64,000 nucleotides of DNA, from assembly GCA_023101725.1 (NCBI GenBank), contig JALJCO010007085.1, positions 248,001-312,000 on the forward strand. Direction: 5' to 3'. A program made the position numbers and the translations under genes. Source of the DNA: Atherinomorus stipes (taxonomy: Eukaryota > Chordata > Actinopteri > Atheriniformes > Atherinidae). A model generated the notes under the pieces. The model did no database searches. It saw only the letters and a list, made by a program, of their open reading frames with translations, and was not told the origin of the DNA. Shown piece after piece: positions 62,256 to 64,000 of the stretch (its first letter is position 1; every line of letters begins with the position of its first letter).

Positions 62256-62345
62256 GCTGTTTAGGTAGATCGGAAGAGAAACAAGCGTCGACTTCCGCTG
62301 AAAGTAGGCGCCTTCGAGCGCAAATGATTTCCTCAGGTTTCCCCC
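62256..62345 (-). promoter_or_regulatory. polr1f: polr1f promoter, TATA-less
   Basis: CG-rich sequence directly upstream of the ATG. The minus strand carries GCGGAAGT (62291-62298), an ETS/GABP-type site common at housekeeping promoters. No TATA box is visible and the start site is not fixed. Confidence 0.5.
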
Positions 62346-62469
62346 TGCTGGACGGGCGGTGCAACAACAGCCCAGAAAACAAACAAATAAATAAATAAAT
62401 AGGCTACGCTTCTCTCTGCAAATGAAATTCCTAACGGATAAATAAAGTGAATTTGAAATAAATAGATAG

Positions 62470-62470
62470 A

Positions 62471-62533
<63 letters not shown>

Positions 62534-62534
62534 A
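62470..62534. repeat. (AAAT)n microsatellite
   Basis: About 16 uninterrupted tetranucleotide units, with shorter related runs at 62384-62401 and 62456-62469. The long Ile/Tyr/Leu/Phe frame on the minus strand is its translation artefact. Confidence 0.95.
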
Positions 62535-64000
62535 AAATTCCTGTTAATTTTGAGATCTTTTCTCAAGTCTTGTTTGAAACTTAAACAAATTATTTGAAAG
62601 CATCTGAAAATGTACTGTTGTACAAACCCCCTTTTGTTTGTGAAGTCTAAATTAGCTGAACAAAACAATCAGACTTTCACAATCTTACATTTTAGATAAT
62701 GCATGAAAACACTTGTCTTTGTCTGTTTTATTTTGTCGTACATTTTAAAATCTCAATGTGGCACATTGTTTGATTCTTACTTCAGGTCTGCTTTTAATGA
62801 ATGCAGTAAAGAAAAATAACTATACCACCAACACCTGTTAGGAGATGTGAAGATAGAGTAGAAATAGAATTGAAAACCTGCTGAACTGAAGAAATGTACT
62901 TGCTCTCAGTGAGTTAGCATTGTGGGTGAGAAGAATATTTGAGAAAAACTGTCTTGCTTATTGGTTGCAGGATCCCAGCGGGCCAAAGAAAAGCCCACAA
63001 AAACCCCGAGGTTTACAGTATGGTTTGTGGACATGCTTATTGTAAGTTTTTATTGGCAACAGCATCTAGCCAGGCATAACCGTCAGTGGGTCTTACTTTA
63101 CTACCCTAGACTGAGGTCTTGACACCAAGAACAGATTATTTTCAGTGTGTAACACTAAACAGAAAGTTTTAAGACCTTGTCAAGCTTCAACTTTCTCCTA
63201 TTTTTGGCTAATTTTAAATGATAAGCTATAAAGAACCCACAGATTATTTATAGAACTGTTAGGTGTCGGATTCTTCAATGCTCCAATACTGTGGAAGAGA
63301 AAATAACTAAATAAACAATAAGAATCGCTGTTCATTTAGTTATCCAAAGCAGTAGAAAGGCCATGTGCTGCTTACTAACATGCCCTTTGTTATGTAATTT
63401 GCAATTTGTGCACTGACAAGCCTGGCAAGGACGCTCATTGATTCTGTATCTCTTCTTTCTTGCAGTGTCACATTAAGATCATCAGGGTGACCTGAGGTGT
63501 CAATTAGAGCTGTGAGTGCACACTCACATGCACTTTTACATCCAGGTGCACACAGATGCATGTGCAGAAAATACCCTGACATGAACAAACAAATCTTGTG
63601 TCACTGTTTTCTTCCAGAGCAGCGCTACAAGAAGTCACATGACTCAGCATTTTGTCACACTTTAGAGGGGGGACTGTAGATCGGCTGCTCTTGGGGAGCA
63701 CCATGGCCCCACTCTTATCTGTTGTCACAGTGATAAATAGTGACGTATTTTCTAAGTCAGCAATGGCTCCCAGTGGCTTCTGCTGTTGTGGGACACACTT
63801 GACACACAAATTAATGCACACACAAGCACAATAATTAAGTATTGCGCAGCATGATGTTGTCAGAACAATCGCACATCTTTGCATGAGGTCACAGCCGTGT
63901 CTGTGCATGCCATCAAGCTTATATACGATGCTGCTTTTTTTTTATTGCTCTTTCTCCATTTGCCCCGTAAAGCACTTCATACTTAAAGATTTGAAAGGCA
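62535..64000. other. Upstream flank of polr1f, nothing recognised
   Basis: In mammals TMEM196 follows POLR1F on this side, but no exon of it was recognised here. Open frames (for example 63504-63908 on the minus strand) look like chance frames. Confidence 0.5.

Noticed and set aside
62333..62668. Long frame with an IYLF repeat
   Set aside because: Direct translation of the (AAAT)n microsatellite.
63504..63908. 134-codon Cys/Val-rich minus-strand frame near the right edge, considered as a tmem196 exon
   Set aside because: No resemblance to TMEM196 transmembrane segments and no supporting splice signals recognised.
22000..64000. Search for tRNA, rRNA, CRISPR arrays, bacterial operons or viral insertions
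   Set aside because: Only degraded tRNA-like SINE heads were seen. No cloverleaf-competent tRNA, CRISPR repeats, or viral gag/pol/env-like frames were recognised.

Overview
This is a nuclear genomic window from a teleost fish. Three things show this: multi-exon vertebrate genes with GT-AG introns, Tc1/mariner, hAT, LINE and SINE relics of the kinds typical of fish, and gene content matching the vertebrate SNX13-TWIST1-FERD3L-POLR1F (TWISTNB) neighbourhood. A spiny-rayed fish is my guess; the species is not determined.

Layout, all four genes on the minus strand. (1) 1-21,803: the 5' two-thirds of snx13, with 13 complete coding exons and part of a 14th that runs off the left edge. A 16-kb first intron (5,839-21,791) separates a 12-bp coding exon 1 from the rest and is packed with nested DNA transposons. 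Among these are two disabled Tc1-like copies in opposite orientation and two relatives of one hAT-like family. (2) 22,000-38,600: about 16.6 kb with no recognisable gene, only LINE and SINE relics. In mammals HDAC9 lies here; no HDAC9 exon was recognised. (3) About 38,590-40,140: a twist1-type bHLH gene with a one-exon CDS, a likely 3'UTR intron and a TATA box. (4) 42,028-42,510: ferd3l, a single-exon bHLH gene. (5) 42,511-57,350: non-coding, with hAT relics, a TTAA-flanked MITE and a tRNA-derived repeat family. (6) 57,351-62,255: polr1f/twistnb, RNA polymerase I subunit RPA43, four exons, fully contained. (7) 62,256-64,000: flank with an (AAAT)n microsatellite and no gene seen.

Twist1 and Ferd3l are developmental bHLH regulators embedded in large non-coding flanks. 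Snx13 (endosomal/ER-anchored sorting nexin with an RGS domain) and Polr1f (rRNA synthesis) are broadly expressed bystanders. Exon boundaries were placed by hand from splice signals, reading-frame continuity and remembered protein families. Transposon calls rest on termini and target-site duplications visible in the window. No database search was run.
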